Source: Corynebacterium suranareeae (GTDB taxonomy: Bacteria; Actinomycetota; Actinomycetes; Mycobacteriales; Mycobacteriaceae). Taken from it: 64,000 bases of DNA. A program made the translations under genes and the position numbers. The stretch spans positions 1,488,001 to 1,552,000 of the forward strand of contig NZ_AP017369.1 in the NCBI RefSeq assembly GCF_002355155.1, read 5' to 3'. Below are positions 20,976-29,001 of the stretch, piece by piece. The first letter of the stretch is position 1. The number at the start of each line of letters is the position of its first letter. Under the pieces are notes generated by a model. The model was not told where the DNA came from, ran no database searches, and was given only the letters and a program-made list of their open reading frames with translations.

Positions 20976-21782
20976 ATGCGTTTTGGACGAATTGCCACCC
21001 CAGATGGAATGTGTTTTTGCTCGATTGAAGGCGAAGGAGATGATGTAGCCAACCTCACCGCGCGTGAGATCGAGGGTACCCCATTTACCGAACCTAAGTT
21101 CACCGGCCGTGAATGGCCACTAAAAGATGTACGCCTGCTTGCGCCAATGTTGCCAAGCAAAGTTGTTGCGATCGGCCGTAACTACGCCGATCACGTGGCA
21201 GAAGTGTTCAAAAAGTCCGCTGAATCCCTGCCACCAACCCTGTTCTTGAAGCCACCGACATCAGTCACCGGACCGGATTCCCCAATCCGCATCCCATCCT
21301 TTGCCACCAAGGTTGAATTCGAAGGTGAACTTGCCGTAGTCATTGGCAAGCCATGCAAGAATGTCAAGGCAGAAGACTGGAAGTCCGTTGTTTTGGGCTT
21401 CACCATCATCAACGATGTGTCCTCCCGCGACCTCCAGTTCGCCGACGGACAATGGGCACGTGCCAAAGGCATCGACACCTTCGGTCCCATCGGACCATGG
21501 ATTGAAACCGACATCAACTCCATCGACCTGGACAACCTGCCCATCAAGGCACGCCTGACCCACAACGGTGAAACCAAACTCAAGCAGGACTCCAACTCCA
21601 GCCAGATGATCATGAAGATGGGTGAAATCATCGAATTCATCACCGCCTCCATGACTCTGCTCCCAGGCGACGTCATTGCCACCGGCTCCCCAGCAGGCAC
21701 CGAAGCAATGGTCGACGGCGACTACATCGAAATCGAAATCCCAGGCATCGGAAAACTGGGCAACCCAGTCGTGGACGCCTAA
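20976..21782 (+). CDS. odx: FAH-family oxaloacetate decarboxylase
   Basis: 268 residues from ATG 20976 (MRFGRIATPDGMCFCSIEGE), the length I recall for C. glutamicum Cg1458, a soluble oxaloacetate decarboxylase (Odx) with solved structures; the more upstream ATG 20949 would add nine residues. It belongs to the fumarylacetoacetate hydrolase superfamily: KVVAIGRNYADHVAEV, metal-binding EFEGELAVVIGKPCKN, lid and LGFTIINDVSSRDLQ, and the C-terminal PGDVIATGSPAG. Divalent metal (Mn or Mg) is expected. It removes oxaloacetate to pyruvate, affecting aspartate-family precursor supply. The downstream methyltransferase ATG is one base past its stop, suggesting coupling. Confidence 0.85.
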   Translation: MRFGRIATPDGMCFCSIEGEGDDVANLTAREIEGTPFTEPKFTGREWPLKDVRLLAPMLPSKVVAIGRNYADHVAEVFKKSAESLPPTLFLKPPTSVTGPDSPIRIPSFATKVEFEGELAVVIGKPCKNVKAEDWKSVVLGFTIINDVSSRDLQFADGQWARAKGIDTFGPIGPWIETDINSIDLDNLPIKARLTHNGETKLKQDSNSSQMIMKMGEIIEFITASMTLLPGDVIATGSPAGTEAMVDGDYIEIEIPGIGKLGNPVVDA

Positions 21783-21783
21783 C

Positions 21784-22383
21784 ATGAGCCACCACCACGA
21801 GCACCGCGCATACGACGAGGTCACCCCAGAATCCATGGAGGACCAATACACCTCCGCGGAACAAATCTGGAGCGGAAACCCCAACCAAGCATTAATTGCC
21901 TACCTGGGAGAAAAACCCGCCACCGGCACCGCACTAGATATTGGATGCGGTGAAGGAGCTGACCTCGTGTGGCTATCTGCACGAGGCTACAAAACCACCG
22001 GCATCGACTTTGCACCCACCGCCGTGGCACGCGCCAAACAAATCGCAGAACCCGCCGGCGCGGAAGTGCTCTTGGTATCATTCACCGAATTCGCCATCGA
22101 ATCCGGTCGCCAATTTGACCTTGTCAGCTGCTCATACGGCCAAATCCCAGCCAACGACACCTCCGTTGCACACCTGGAAAGCCTCGTCGCACCCGGCGGA
22201 ACACTACTGTTTACCCACCACGACTTTGAATCAGAATCCGCAGCAACCCCAAAGTGGTTATCGGAACACCTGAGCAAAGACTTCCAGGTCGACGTATTGG
22301 AATCCTTTGAACGCGACGTAAAAACCGGAGCTGGCGCACACCACCACGTGGATATTGTGCTGAAAGCGACGAAAGTTTCTTAA
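21784..22383 (+). CDS. SAM-dependent methyltransferase
   Basis: 199 residues from ATG 21784, one base after the odx stop. N-terminus is His-rich (MSHHHEHRAYDE). Class I methyltransferase motif I reads ALDIGCGEGADLVWLSARGY (about 46-65), motif II/acidic loop TGIDFAPTAVARAK, motif IV QFDLVSCSYGQIP, and post-IV APGGTLLFTHHDF. No substrate-recognition features I can name. Similar proteins are annotated as tellurite-resistance-like or thiopurine-like methyltransferases; substrate unknown. The tight spacing suggests co-expression with odx. Confidence 0.82.
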   Translation: MSHHHEHRAYDEVTPESMEDQYTSAEQIWSGNPNQALIAYLGEKPATGTALDIGCGEGADLVWLSARGYKTTGIDFAPTAVARAKQIAEPAGAEVLLVSFTEFAIESGRQFDLVSCSYGQIPANDTSVAHLESLVAPGGTLLFTHHDFESESAATPKWLSEHLSKDFQVDVLESFERDVKTGAGAHHHVDIVLKATKVS

Positions 22384-22472
22384 AGGGTTTTTGTTTTTGA
22401 AGGTTTTTGAGGGTTTTTAAAGGGTCACTCGTTTGTGCGGGTGGCCTTTTGGGGTTTCTTGGGGTTTGTGGT

Positions 22473-22860
22473 GGCGTTAAGTTCGAGATCTCACTACCGA
22501 GACCACGAGTTCGAGACCTTAACGGCGATTTCTTAAGAGCAATACCTTGAACTCAATTTCTTAACACCGATACCGTGAGGTTTTTGGCTGATTTCCTAAC
22601 GGTCTCGAACATAAGAAATTGAGTACGAGGTATCGAAAGTGAGATCTCGAACTTAAAAACCGGGAAACCCTAAGCAGGGCTTCACAACCCCAAAGGGCGA
22701 CTTCACAACAGGCGACTTCACGGTAGCGACTTCTCGTACTCAACTTCACGTCATACGACTTCAGTGCGCAAATCCAGAAAACCATAGCGAAGTCGCCCGA
22801 TAAGAAGTCGACCACGTGAAGTCAGCGGTTGGGAAGTCGCCCGATAAGAAGTCGATGCCC
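22473..22860. repeat. Interspersed repeat family C, copy 1 (two nested hairpin systems)
   Basis: The 494-bp gap 22384-22877 is gene-free and filled by structured repeats. Part 1 (about 22473-22660): GTTAAGTTCGAGATCTCAC pairs with GTGAGATCTCGAACTTAA, and an inner arm CTTGAACTCAATTTCTTA pairs with TAAGAAATTGAGTACGAGG. Part 2 (about 22695-22855): six or more copies of GCGACTTC on one side and GAAGTCGC on the other. Both parts recur near 49.1-49.3 kb and 51.2-51.3 kb. It lies between convergent genes. Confidence 0.8.
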
Positions 22861-22877
22861 CAAATCACAACAACCAA

Positions 22878-24008
22878 TCACAATCCCAGTGACCGCATGA
22901 TTGTCTGGAGTTTCGCGGTGGTTTCATCAAATTCTTCTTGTGCATCTGAGTCGGCCACGATGCCGCCACCTGCCCATGCTCTGGCCCAGGTTCCGTCTCC
23001 GGATACTTCGGCGCAGCGGATGGCTACCATGTATTCTCCGTCTCCGGTGGAATCGCACCATCCGACGGCTCCGGCGTAGAAGTTTCGTGGGGATTCTGCT
23101 TCTACGATGAGTGCTTCGGCGGCGTCGGTGGGGGTGCCACAGATCGCGGGTGTGGGGTGTGTTCGGATGGCTAGTTCCAGTGCGGTGATTTTGGGGTCTT
23201 TGAGGGTGCCAACTATCGGTGTTGCCAGGTGCCACATTTCATTGGTTTTGGTTAACTCAGGGATGGGGGAGGCATCAAATTGTGAGCACAGCGGTTCAAG
23301 GATTGTGCGGAGGTGGTTGACCACGTAGGAGTGTTCTTCCAGATTCTTTGCGCTGGCTAGGAGGTTTTTTCCTTGGGCTTCGTCGCGTTTCGGATCAGCT
23401 AGTCGTGGGGCTGACCCGGCTAGTGGGTAGGCGGAGATGGTGGAGCCTTGGCGTTTGATGAGTACTTCTGGTGAGGATCCCACCAGCATGTGCCCGTCAA
23501 AATTCGTGCCAGCCGGGGTGAGGTCTGCGATGAATCCGTCTTTGTTGTGCGAGTTATCAATCAGGCGCGCAGCCACCAGGAGGGGATCAACAGGTGGGTC
23601 AAATGAAATGTCTACGGCACGTGCGAGGACGACTTTGTTTAGGACTGTGTTGTTGATGGTGTTGATCGCTGCATTGACTCGTCGTAAATGCTCAATCGGT
23701 GAGGGGTCGATGCCTGCAACTGTGGCGTTAAGCACTGATCCTGGGCCGAACCGGTAGTAGGCATGGGGCTCTAGAGGGCCGTCTTCGCGGATGATGCGTT
23801 TGGGGACGGTAAGTGCTGCCGGCTTGTCCCGCTCGAAGGGCAATGCGCCCACCACCATGGCTACGCGGCCTTCTTTTAAGGCGTCGACTGCCTCCCAGGG
23901 ATCGGTGAATGCCTCCTGTGATCCTTGGGTGCGCACGGACCCGTGACCTCTGGACAAGAGGAAATCTGGGGCGGTGGTGGGAGCAGCTGGGTTGCGGTGG
24001 GCAGACAT
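22878..24008 (-). CDS. Isochorismate synthase (MenF/EntC/DhbC family)
   Basis: 376 residues. Chorismate-utilising enzyme: VLNKVVLARAVDISFD, then the substrate/Mg motif FDGHMLVGSSPEVLIKRQ, PLAGSAPR, a Glu-rich helix HSYVVNHLRTIL, the catalytic HPTPAICGTPTDAAEALI with FYAGAVGWCD, and the C-terminal WARAWAGGGIVADSDAQEEFDET. Converts chorismate to isochorismate for menaquinone or a catechol siderophore. No other men or ent genes lie nearby, so pathway cannot be deduced; the sole copy in C. glutamicum would serve menaquinone. Alternative: anthranilate synthase component I, but the active-site residues favour isochorismate synthase. Confidence 0.86.
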   Translation of the reverse strand: MSAHRNPAAPTTAPDFLLSRGHGSVRTQGSQEAFTDPWEAVDALKEGRVAMVVGALPFERDKPAALTVPKRIIREDGPLEPHAYYRFGPGSVLNATVAGIDPSPIEHLRRVNAAINTINNTVLNKVVLARAVDISFDPPVDPLLVAARLIDNSHNKDGFIADLTPAGTNFDGHMLVGSSPEVLIKRQGSTISAYPLAGSAPRLADPKRDEAQGKNLLASAKNLEEHSYVVNHLRTILEPLCSQFDASPIPELTKTNEMWHLATPIVGTLKDPKITALELAIRTHPTPAICGTPTDAAEALIVEAESPRNFYAGAVGWCDSTGDGEYMVAIRCAEVSGDGTWARAWAGGGIVADSDAQEEFDETTAKLQTIMRSLGL

Positions 24009-24082
24009 GGTTAGACATTCTAATCCCAGTAGAACTGGGGTAAACGCGCGGGCGGTGGGTGTGGGCTATTAACATGGCCTGC

Positions 24083-25564
24083 ATGACTGATGTTCGTGTT
24101 CGTTTCTGCCCATCGCCCACCGGCACCCCTCACGTTGGACTTGTGCGTACTGCGTTGTTCAACTGGGCATATGCTCGCCACACTGGAGGCAAGTTAGTTT
24201 TCCGCATTGAGGATACTGATGCTGCCCGTGACTCTGAAGAATCCTATGCTGCCATCATCGATTCCCTGCGTTGGTTGGGAATGGATTGGGATGAGGGTGT
24301 GGAAAAGGGAGGCCCACACGAGCCCTACCGCCAGTCGCAGCGCAAGGACATCTATCAGGACGTTTTAAAGCAGCTTATCGACGCCGGCGAGGTGTATCCT
24401 GCCTACTCCACCGCTGAGGAGGTTGAGGAGCGCCACAAGGCTGCAGGGCGCGATCCAAAGCTGGGCTATGACAACTTTGACCGCGATCTCACCGAGGAGC
24501 AGGTTGCAGCGTTTGAAGCAGAGGGCCGTAAGCCTGTTTGGCGTTTGCGTATGCCGGAGCAGGACTGGAAATGGACTGACCTGGTCCGCGGTGAAGTTGA
24601 GTTTAAGTCTTTCACCCAGCCTGACTTCGTGGTGGCTCGTTCCAACGGTGAGCCTTTGTACACGCTTGTAAACCCAGTTGATGATGCATTGATGGAAGTA
24701 ACCCACGTGCTTCGCGGTGAGGATTTGCTTCCTTCCACCCCTCGCCAGCTTGCCCTGTATGAGGCCCTCAAGCGCATTGGCGTGGCAAAAGCTACCCCAA
24801 CCTTTGGCCACCTGCCGTTTGTAATGGGGGAGGGCAACAAGAAGCTATCTAAGCGTGATCCACAGTCCAGCCTGTTCAACCACCGCGACAACGGCATCAT
24901 CCCTGAGGGCATGCTCAACTACCTGGCGTTGCTGGGCTGGTCCTTGTCTTCTGATCAGGACATCTTTGGTGTCGATGAGTTGATTGCCAACTTCGATGTC
25001 GCCGACGTGTTGGGCAACCCAGCGCGCTTTGATCAGAAGAAACTTGAGGCAATCAACGCAGACCACATCCGTTTGCTTGAGCCAAAGGATTTCGAAGCTC
25101 GCCTGCGCGCATACATGACCGAGTACACCGACTTCCCAGCTGATTACCCAGCCGAGAAGTTCGCGATTGCAGCAGAGCTGGTTCAGACCCGCATCAAGGT
25201 GCTCAGCGAAGCCTGGGATCTGCTGAAGTTCCTCGTTACCGCCGATGAGGATCTGGTTCTTAATGAGAAGGCAGCCAAGAAGAACCTCAAGGAAACCGCG
25301 GTTGAGCCTCTGAATGCAGGTATCGCAGCGCTGGAGGCAGTGGAGGAGTGGACCACTCCAAATATCGAAGCAGCGTTGACCAAGGCTCTTATTGAGGATC
25401 TGGGCCTGAAACCTCGCGTGGCTTTCGGTGCACTGCGCATTGGTATCTCCGGTGAGGCTGTATCCCCACCACTGTTTGAGTCCATGGAGCTCTTGGGCAA
25501 GGAATCCACGTTGGTTCGTCTAAAGGCGACCCGTGAGCAGACTCCATACGTGGTCGCTGAATAA
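24083..25564 (+). CDS. gltX: Glutamyl-tRNA synthetase
   Basis: 493 residues from ATG 24083 ([20 protein letters not shown]), the length expected for this species; the frame extends to 24059 but upstream codons include weak starts. Class I signature [17 protein letters not shown] (HIGH-type) near residue 16 and KKLSKRD (KMSKS-type) near 253. Charges tRNA-Glu, three copies of which lie at 27.6-28.8 kb. Actinobacteria often mischarge tRNA-Gln through this enzyme and amidate it; tRNA-Gln genes are also in the same cluster. A bidirectional terminator follows. Confidence 0.97.
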   Translation: MTDVRVRFCPSPTGTPHVGLVRTALFNWAYARHTGGKLVFRIEDTDAARDSEESYAAIIDSLRWLGMDWDEGVEKGGPHEPYRQSQRKDIYQDVLKQLIDAGEVYPAYSTAEEVEERHKAAGRDPKLGYDNFDRDLTEEQVAAFEAEGRKPVWRLRMPEQDWKWTDLVRGEVEFKSFTQPDFVVARSNGEPLYTLVNPVDDALMEVTHVLRGEDLLPSTPRQLALYEALKRIGVAKATPTFGHLPFVMGEGNKKLSKRDPQSSLFNHRDNGIIPEGMLNYLALLGWSLSSDQDIFGVDELIANFDVADVLGNPARFDQKKLEAINADHIRLLEPKDFEARLRAYMTEYTDFPADYPAEKFAIAAELVQTRIKVLSEAWDLLKFLVTADEDLVLNEKAAKKNLKETAVEPLNAGIAALEAVEEWTTPNIEAALTKALIEDLGLKPRVAFGALRIGISGEAVSPPLFESMELLGKESTLVRLKATREQTPYVVAE

Positions 25565-25575
25565 TCTGATCACAG

Positions 25576-25625
25576 AAAAACCGCCTCGCCCTCTAAATGT
25601 TCCTAAAGGGCGAGGCGGTTTTTCA
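25576..25625. terminator. Bidirectional terminator between gltX and SRPBCC gene
   Basis: AAAACCGCCTCGCCCT pairs with AGGGCGAGGCGGTTTT; A-run and T-run on both sides, so it can serve gltX (+) and the convergent gene (-). Confidence 0.92.
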
Positions 25626-25657
25626 TTTGAAACTAGCAAACCCAACCGAGCAGCAAC

Positions 25658-26182
25658 CTATTCCTGCTCAAGCAGCGCCTTCAACTTACGGTTTGAGTTC
25701 TCTTTGATCCGGCTGATGCTGGCCAAAAACGGAACTCCTGGAGATAACACCCCACTAAAAGACATTGATTGATCAACTTCAGTGCGACCATCTTCCAAAG
25801 GTTTGAGTTCGATGGTGTCAGTAACGGACAACAACCACCGCGCAATGATCTTCGTTGACCAGGTTAATTCCCGTTCCGGACGCAGCACATCGACGGTAGG
25901 GCGAAACTTCAAGGTCAGGCGCTTGGATTCAGGATGCTTAGTTTTCATCTTCAGCTTCATGCCCTGTCTGATTTCCCCAGGCGCCTGAACGTACACGATG
26001 TGCTCATTCCACTCAGGTACCCGATCAGCGTCTTCGATGAAATCCCACACTTTTTCCACCGGTGCATCGATCTCAATGGAATTATCTGCGCGAAGGGGGA
26101 GTGCACGGCTGACAGCCCAGGAGGATAAAGCGGCTATTCCTGTCCAGAAAATCAGCGGTAACAACAGCGCTGGAAACGGCAT
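25658..26182 (-). CDS. Membrane-anchored SRPBCC / polyketide-cyclase-like protein
   Basis: 174 residues; one hydrophobic segment at the N-terminus (LLPLIFWTGIAALSSWAVS) anchors the protein, followed by a START/Bet v1-like lipid-binding domain (NSIEIDAPVEKVWDFIEDADRVPEWNEHI, then WSTKIIARWLLSVTDTIELKPLEDGRTEVDQSM). It is a paralogue of the gene at 26783-27313. It is the last of a three-gene minus-strand group with a TetR regulator, 46 bp behind it. A lipid- or small-hydrophobe-handling role is inferred from the fold; no substrate known. Confidence 0.78.
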   Translation of the reverse strand: MPFPALLLPLIFWTGIAALSSWAVSRALPLRADNSIEIDAPVEKVWDFIEDADRVPEWNEHIVYVQAPGEIRQGMKLKMKTKHPESKRLTLKFRPTVDVLRPERELTWSTKIIARWLLSVTDTIELKPLEDGRTEVDQSMSFSGVLSPGVPFLASISRIKENSNRKLKALLEQE

Positions 26183-26228
26183 CGGGGGAGTTTCCCTTCA
26201 ATTTAGGGGCTGGAGATCTCCCCATATC

Positions 26229-26786
26229 CTAGCGCTTTTTAACCTCTTGAACCCCCGACTCGCCAACACTAAACGCCTGCGCGCCGACCTCCCACACACC
26301 ATCTGCCGGTGAGCCATTGTTGGCACCAGCAAAACGTGCGTCGATCTCCAAGATGGCCATGCCGTGTGCAAACGCCCACAGCGCTTGAGCCTTAATCGGA
26401 TCTTCACCAGTGACCAGGTAAAACGGTGTGCCTGCCCACGTTTCCAAACCCTCTGGAAGACGATCACGCGGGAACTCTGAACTAGTTAACAACCGGTAGA
26501 TATTAGGGTTTTCCCTAGCCATTAAGCGATATTTAGAGAGCAGATCCTCCACGCTGTCACAGTGCTCATGCAAGCCCTGCCCCAGCTGAATAAATGCCTT
26601 CGTTGCAATGTGCGCAGCAATATCTTCACGCGTTTTCACATGCTTGTACAGCGACGGCGCCTTGATATTTAACTCATTCGCCAACATGCGTGTGCTCACA
26701 TTCGCCCAGCCATGGGTCTCCACAAGCCGCCACGCGGTATCAATAATGTCTGCTAGGCGACCGGTTGGTGGATCGGGAAAAATCAC
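26229..26786 (-). CDS. TetR-family transcriptional regulator
   Basis: 185 residues. N-terminal helix-turn-helix about residues 10-55: LADIIDTAWRLVETHGWANVSTRMLANELNIKAPSLYKHVKTREDI, the TetR pattern with GW and LYKHV. The C-terminal ligand domain ends with the DIAA-type WAFAHGMAILEID segment of the WHG/TetR_C_33 group. Its ATG overlaps the stop of the upstream SRPBCC gene by four bases (ATGA), so it is co-translated. A regulator sandwiched between two paralogous SRPBCC proteins probably controls this operon in response to a lipid-like or aromatic ligand; operator not identified. Confidence 0.88.
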   Translation of the reverse strand: MIFPDPPTGRLADIIDTAWRLVETHGWANVSTRMLANELNIKAPSLYKHVKTREDIAAHIATKAFIQLGQGLHEHCDSVEDLLSKYRLMARENPNIYRLLTSSEFPRDRLPEGLETWAGTPFYLVTGEDPIKAQALWAFAHGMAILEIDARFAGANNGSPADGVWEVGAQAFSVGESGVQEVKKR

Positions 26787-27313
26787 TGAAATTTACTCTC
26801 CACAAAATTTGCAAGCGCTTGATTGGACGCCTCAAATGATGCCCCCAAATCCATAAACAGTGGCGCAAACATTCCAAGAATTCCGGTAAAACTTTCCGAT
26901 TGCGTCATCCTCGTCCCCGCACCTTCAGGCTCAAGCACAAATGAATGATCACCATCCATCAGCCCCGGAAACGCCACATGCCCCAGCCAGCGCAGCTCGC
27001 TAGCGGGTTCCGCCGCGAGCACGGTCGGGGTAAAGCTTATCGACGAACCCCCCTCCTCATTGGTAAACGCCACCGTGTTCCCAACCACTGCTTCACCACT
27101 AAGCGTGGTGATGGTGGGATGCCATTGTGGGAAAGACTCCAAATCGCTTAACACCTCCCACACTTGCTCTGGTTGGGCATCGATGGTGATTTCCCTGGTG
27201 GTCGTGGCAGGGAAGAGGTGGCTTAAACCAAAGGAGAGGGCAGGTAGAGCTACGACAATTCCTAGTGCAGTGAACAAGATGCGGGAGCGCTTCTTAGTTT
27301 TCATCAGCTTCAT
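26783..27313 (-). CDS. Membrane-anchored SRPBCC protein, paralogue of 25658-26182
   Basis: 176 residues. Positively charged N-terminus and hydrophobic segment (RILFTALGIVVALPALSFGLSHLF), then the START-like domain: REITIDAQPEQVWEVLSDLESFPQWHPTI, SISFTPTVLAAEPASELRWLGHV, MDGDHSFVLEPEGAGTRMTQSESFTGILG, and a conserved C-terminal helix. First gene of a three-gene operon; its stop overlaps the tetR start (ATGA). The sequence similarity to the gene at 25658 indicates an old duplication around the regulator. Function of the group unknown. Confidence 0.78.
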   Translation of the reverse strand: MKLMKTKKRSRILFTALGIVVALPALSFGLSHLFPATTTREITIDAQPEQVWEVLSDLESFPQWHPTITTLSGEAVVGNTVAFTNEEGGSSISFTPTVLAAEPASELRWLGHVAFPGLMDGDHSFVLEPEGAGTRMTQSESFTGILGMFAPLFMDLGASFEASNQALANFVESKFQ

Positions 27314-27477
27314 CTCTCGTGATGATGGTGGGCAACTTCCCTCAAGGCTAACACTGTTAGCCTACTTTGGCTAGAGGGTGTTGCCTGCAGATTTGGCCGT
27401 ATCGCATGGTTGTGGTTATAGTATTCCTCGTTGAACAGCGCGCCATAAAAGTTATTCGGTGTGTAAGTTTTTAACAT

Positions 27478-27549
27478 TGGCCTATGGTGTAATTGGCAAC
27501 ACAACGGTTTCTGGTACCGTCATTCTAGGTTCGAGTCCTGGTAGGCCAG
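27478..27549 (+). tRNA. tRNA-Gln(CTG), copy 1
   Basis: 72 bases. Acceptor TGGCCTA pairs with TAGGCCA; anticodon loop TTCTGGT gives CTG; T loop TTCGAGT. CCA not encoded. Confidence 0.95.
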
Positions 27550-27588
27550 CTGCGATCAGCTGGATAAAAACATTGATCGTGTCCTAAT

Positions 27589-27661
27589 GCCCCGTTCGTC
27601 TAGCGGCCTAGGACGCCGGCCTCTCACGCCGGTAACACGGGTTCAAATCCCGTACGGGGTA
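27589..27661 (+). tRNA. tRNA-Glu(CTC), copy 1
   Basis: 73 bases. Acceptor GCCCCGT pairs with ACGGGGT (terminal G-U); anticodon stem CCGGC/GCCGG with loop containing CTC; T loop TTCAAAT. CCA not encoded. Confidence 0.95.
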
Positions 27662-27724
27662 CTCTGCATCTTTTATTTGCAGTAAGTTTTTAGTTTTACA
27701 AGATTTACAATCTTGAAAAACGAT

Positions 27725-27796
27725 TGGCCTATGGTGTAATTGGCAACACAACGGTTTCTGGTACCGTCATTCTAGGTTCGAGTCCTGGTAGGCCAG
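27725..27796 (+). tRNA. tRNA-Gln(CTG), copy 2
   Basis: Identical to the copy at 27478-27549; second half of the 187-bp tandem duplication. Confidence 0.95.
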
Positions 27797-27835
27797 CTGC
27801 GATCAGCTGGATAAAAACATTGATCGTGTCCTAAT

Positions 27836-27908
27836 GCCCCGTTCGTCTAGCGGCCTAGGACGCCGGCCTCTCACGCCGGTAACACGGGTTCAAATCCCGT
27901 ACGGGGTA
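27836..27908 (+). tRNA. tRNA-Glu(CTC), copy 2
   Basis: Identical to 27589-27661. Confidence 0.95.
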
Positions 27909-27913
27909 CAACA

Positions 27914-27956
27914 GAAAGCATCCACCTTCACTACGAAGGTGGATGCTTTCGTTTTG
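27914..27956 (+). terminator. Terminator after the tRNA pair
   Basis: GAAAGCATCCACCTTC pairs with GAAGGTGGATGCTTTC, loop ACTAC, then GTTTT. Confidence 0.9.
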
Positions 27957-28726
27957 GTAACGACGTCTGACATCACCCCCGCCCAGGACAAACGTACGGC
28001 ATGATTGAAATGCGACTATTGAAAAAGCGGGGGTGATGCTTTTTCTTCCATTACATGCTGAATTTCTTAAACCCTTTACCGACATTTCGCTTCGGGTTAA
28101 AGTCAGGTTCATACAGAGAAGTTCATAGCCGATCACCGACAGGTTGTTGCTCTAACCAGCATAAATACAACTTTGAAGGCTTCGGAAAGGGCGCTCTGGA
28201 GTCAATGGAACCGACCAGTTAAAGGAGAGTGTATGGCAGTAAGTGGAATGAATCAGAAGTTCGGACGCAACGGCGCCGTCCTCCTGGCAGCTGGCATCGC
28301 CATAACCAAAGATTCCAAGCGCTAGAGATGCGTGAATCAGGAGCTCGCCTCGACATGACACATCGTTGCAGTCAACTGACACCCAGCTTCTCCACCTTCA
28401 GCAACCCACACTCGGCACATTAGGCCCGCAGCGGGCAATAGCGGACGCAACGACGAGAACAATTAACTCGAGTTGACGAAACTTTCGCACAGACGCCGGA
28501 AAGCGGTGGCAGCAGGTTGAAGCCACTGAGAGAAGCTACGAGGGTCAGTCAAGAACTACACAACGACCCTTATAAACCCAGACACCTTCATTCGAAACCA
28601 TTATTCGAAAGAAGGTGTCGTTACAGGTTTAGGGGCTTGAGCCTTGTGAAAATAGGGTGTGACCACACTATTTGTATGAATCGTGTTTCGTGGTTTATTG
28701 TTATCAAGTCGTAAAAACACGAACAC
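27957..28726. other. AT-rich region between tRNA clusters
   Basis: 770 bp without a convincing gene except the possible 30-codon frame at 28233. It includes a hairpin GACACCTTC (28581-28589) / GAAGGTGTC (28611-28619) whose stem resembles that of the tRNA terminator at 27914, so parts may be leftovers of an earlier duplication of the tRNA locus. Confidence 0.5.
28233..28325 (+). CDS. Possible 30-residue peptide with strong ribosome-binding site
   Basis: AAAGGAGAG (28221-28229) stands 3 bases before ATG 28233. The product has an N-terminal polar part (MAVSGMNQKFGRNG), a hydrophobic run AVLLAAGIAI and a charged end TKDSKR. It may be a small membrane peptide or the broken start of a longer gene. 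I do not recognise it and there is no neighbour support. Confidence 0.3.
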   Translation: MAVSGMNQKFGRNGAVLLAAGIAITKDSKR

Positions 28727-28799
28727 GCCCCGTTCGTCTAGCGGCCTAGGACGCCGGCCTCTCACGCCGGTAACACGGGTTCAAATCCCGTACGGGGTA
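28727..28799 (+). tRNA. tRNA-Glu(CTC), copy 3
   Basis: Identical to the other two tRNA-Glu(CTC) genes, without a tRNA-Gln partner. Anticodon CTC, CCA not encoded. Confidence 0.95.
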
Positions 28800-28807
28800 C
28801 AAATAAC

Positions 28808-28852
28808 GCAGCTGTACAAGAATCGAGAATCTTGTACAGCTGCTTTTGCTTT
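28808..28852 (+). terminator. Terminator after tRNA-Glu copy 3
   Basis: GCAGCTGTACAAGA pairs with TCTTGTACAGCTGC, then TTTTGCTTTT. Confidence 0.9.
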
Positions 28853-29001
28853 TCTACTGTGACTCCTTGGAGATGCTGAAGGTGGCGTTAGGTCATTTTG
28901 GTCCTAAAAATTTCTTGAATTAAGCCCCTTGATCTGGTGACTAATCGAGTATATTTACAACGCGCCTGATTTTAAGTTTCTTCTCAGAAAGGCACCTTCA
29001 T

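Larger units (their letters stand above)
27476..27909 (+). repeat. Tandem duplication of a tRNA-Gln/tRNA-Glu unit
   Basis: Bases 27476-27662 and 27723-27909 (187 bp each) are essentially identical, including both tRNAs and the spacer CTGCGATCAGCTGG..., and are 247 bp apart. The 60-bp spacer between them is unrelated AT-rich sequence. Confidence 0.9.

Noticed and set aside
27855..28136. 93-codon minus frame across tRNA-Glu and downstream
   Set aside because: Runs through a tRNA gene and its terminator.
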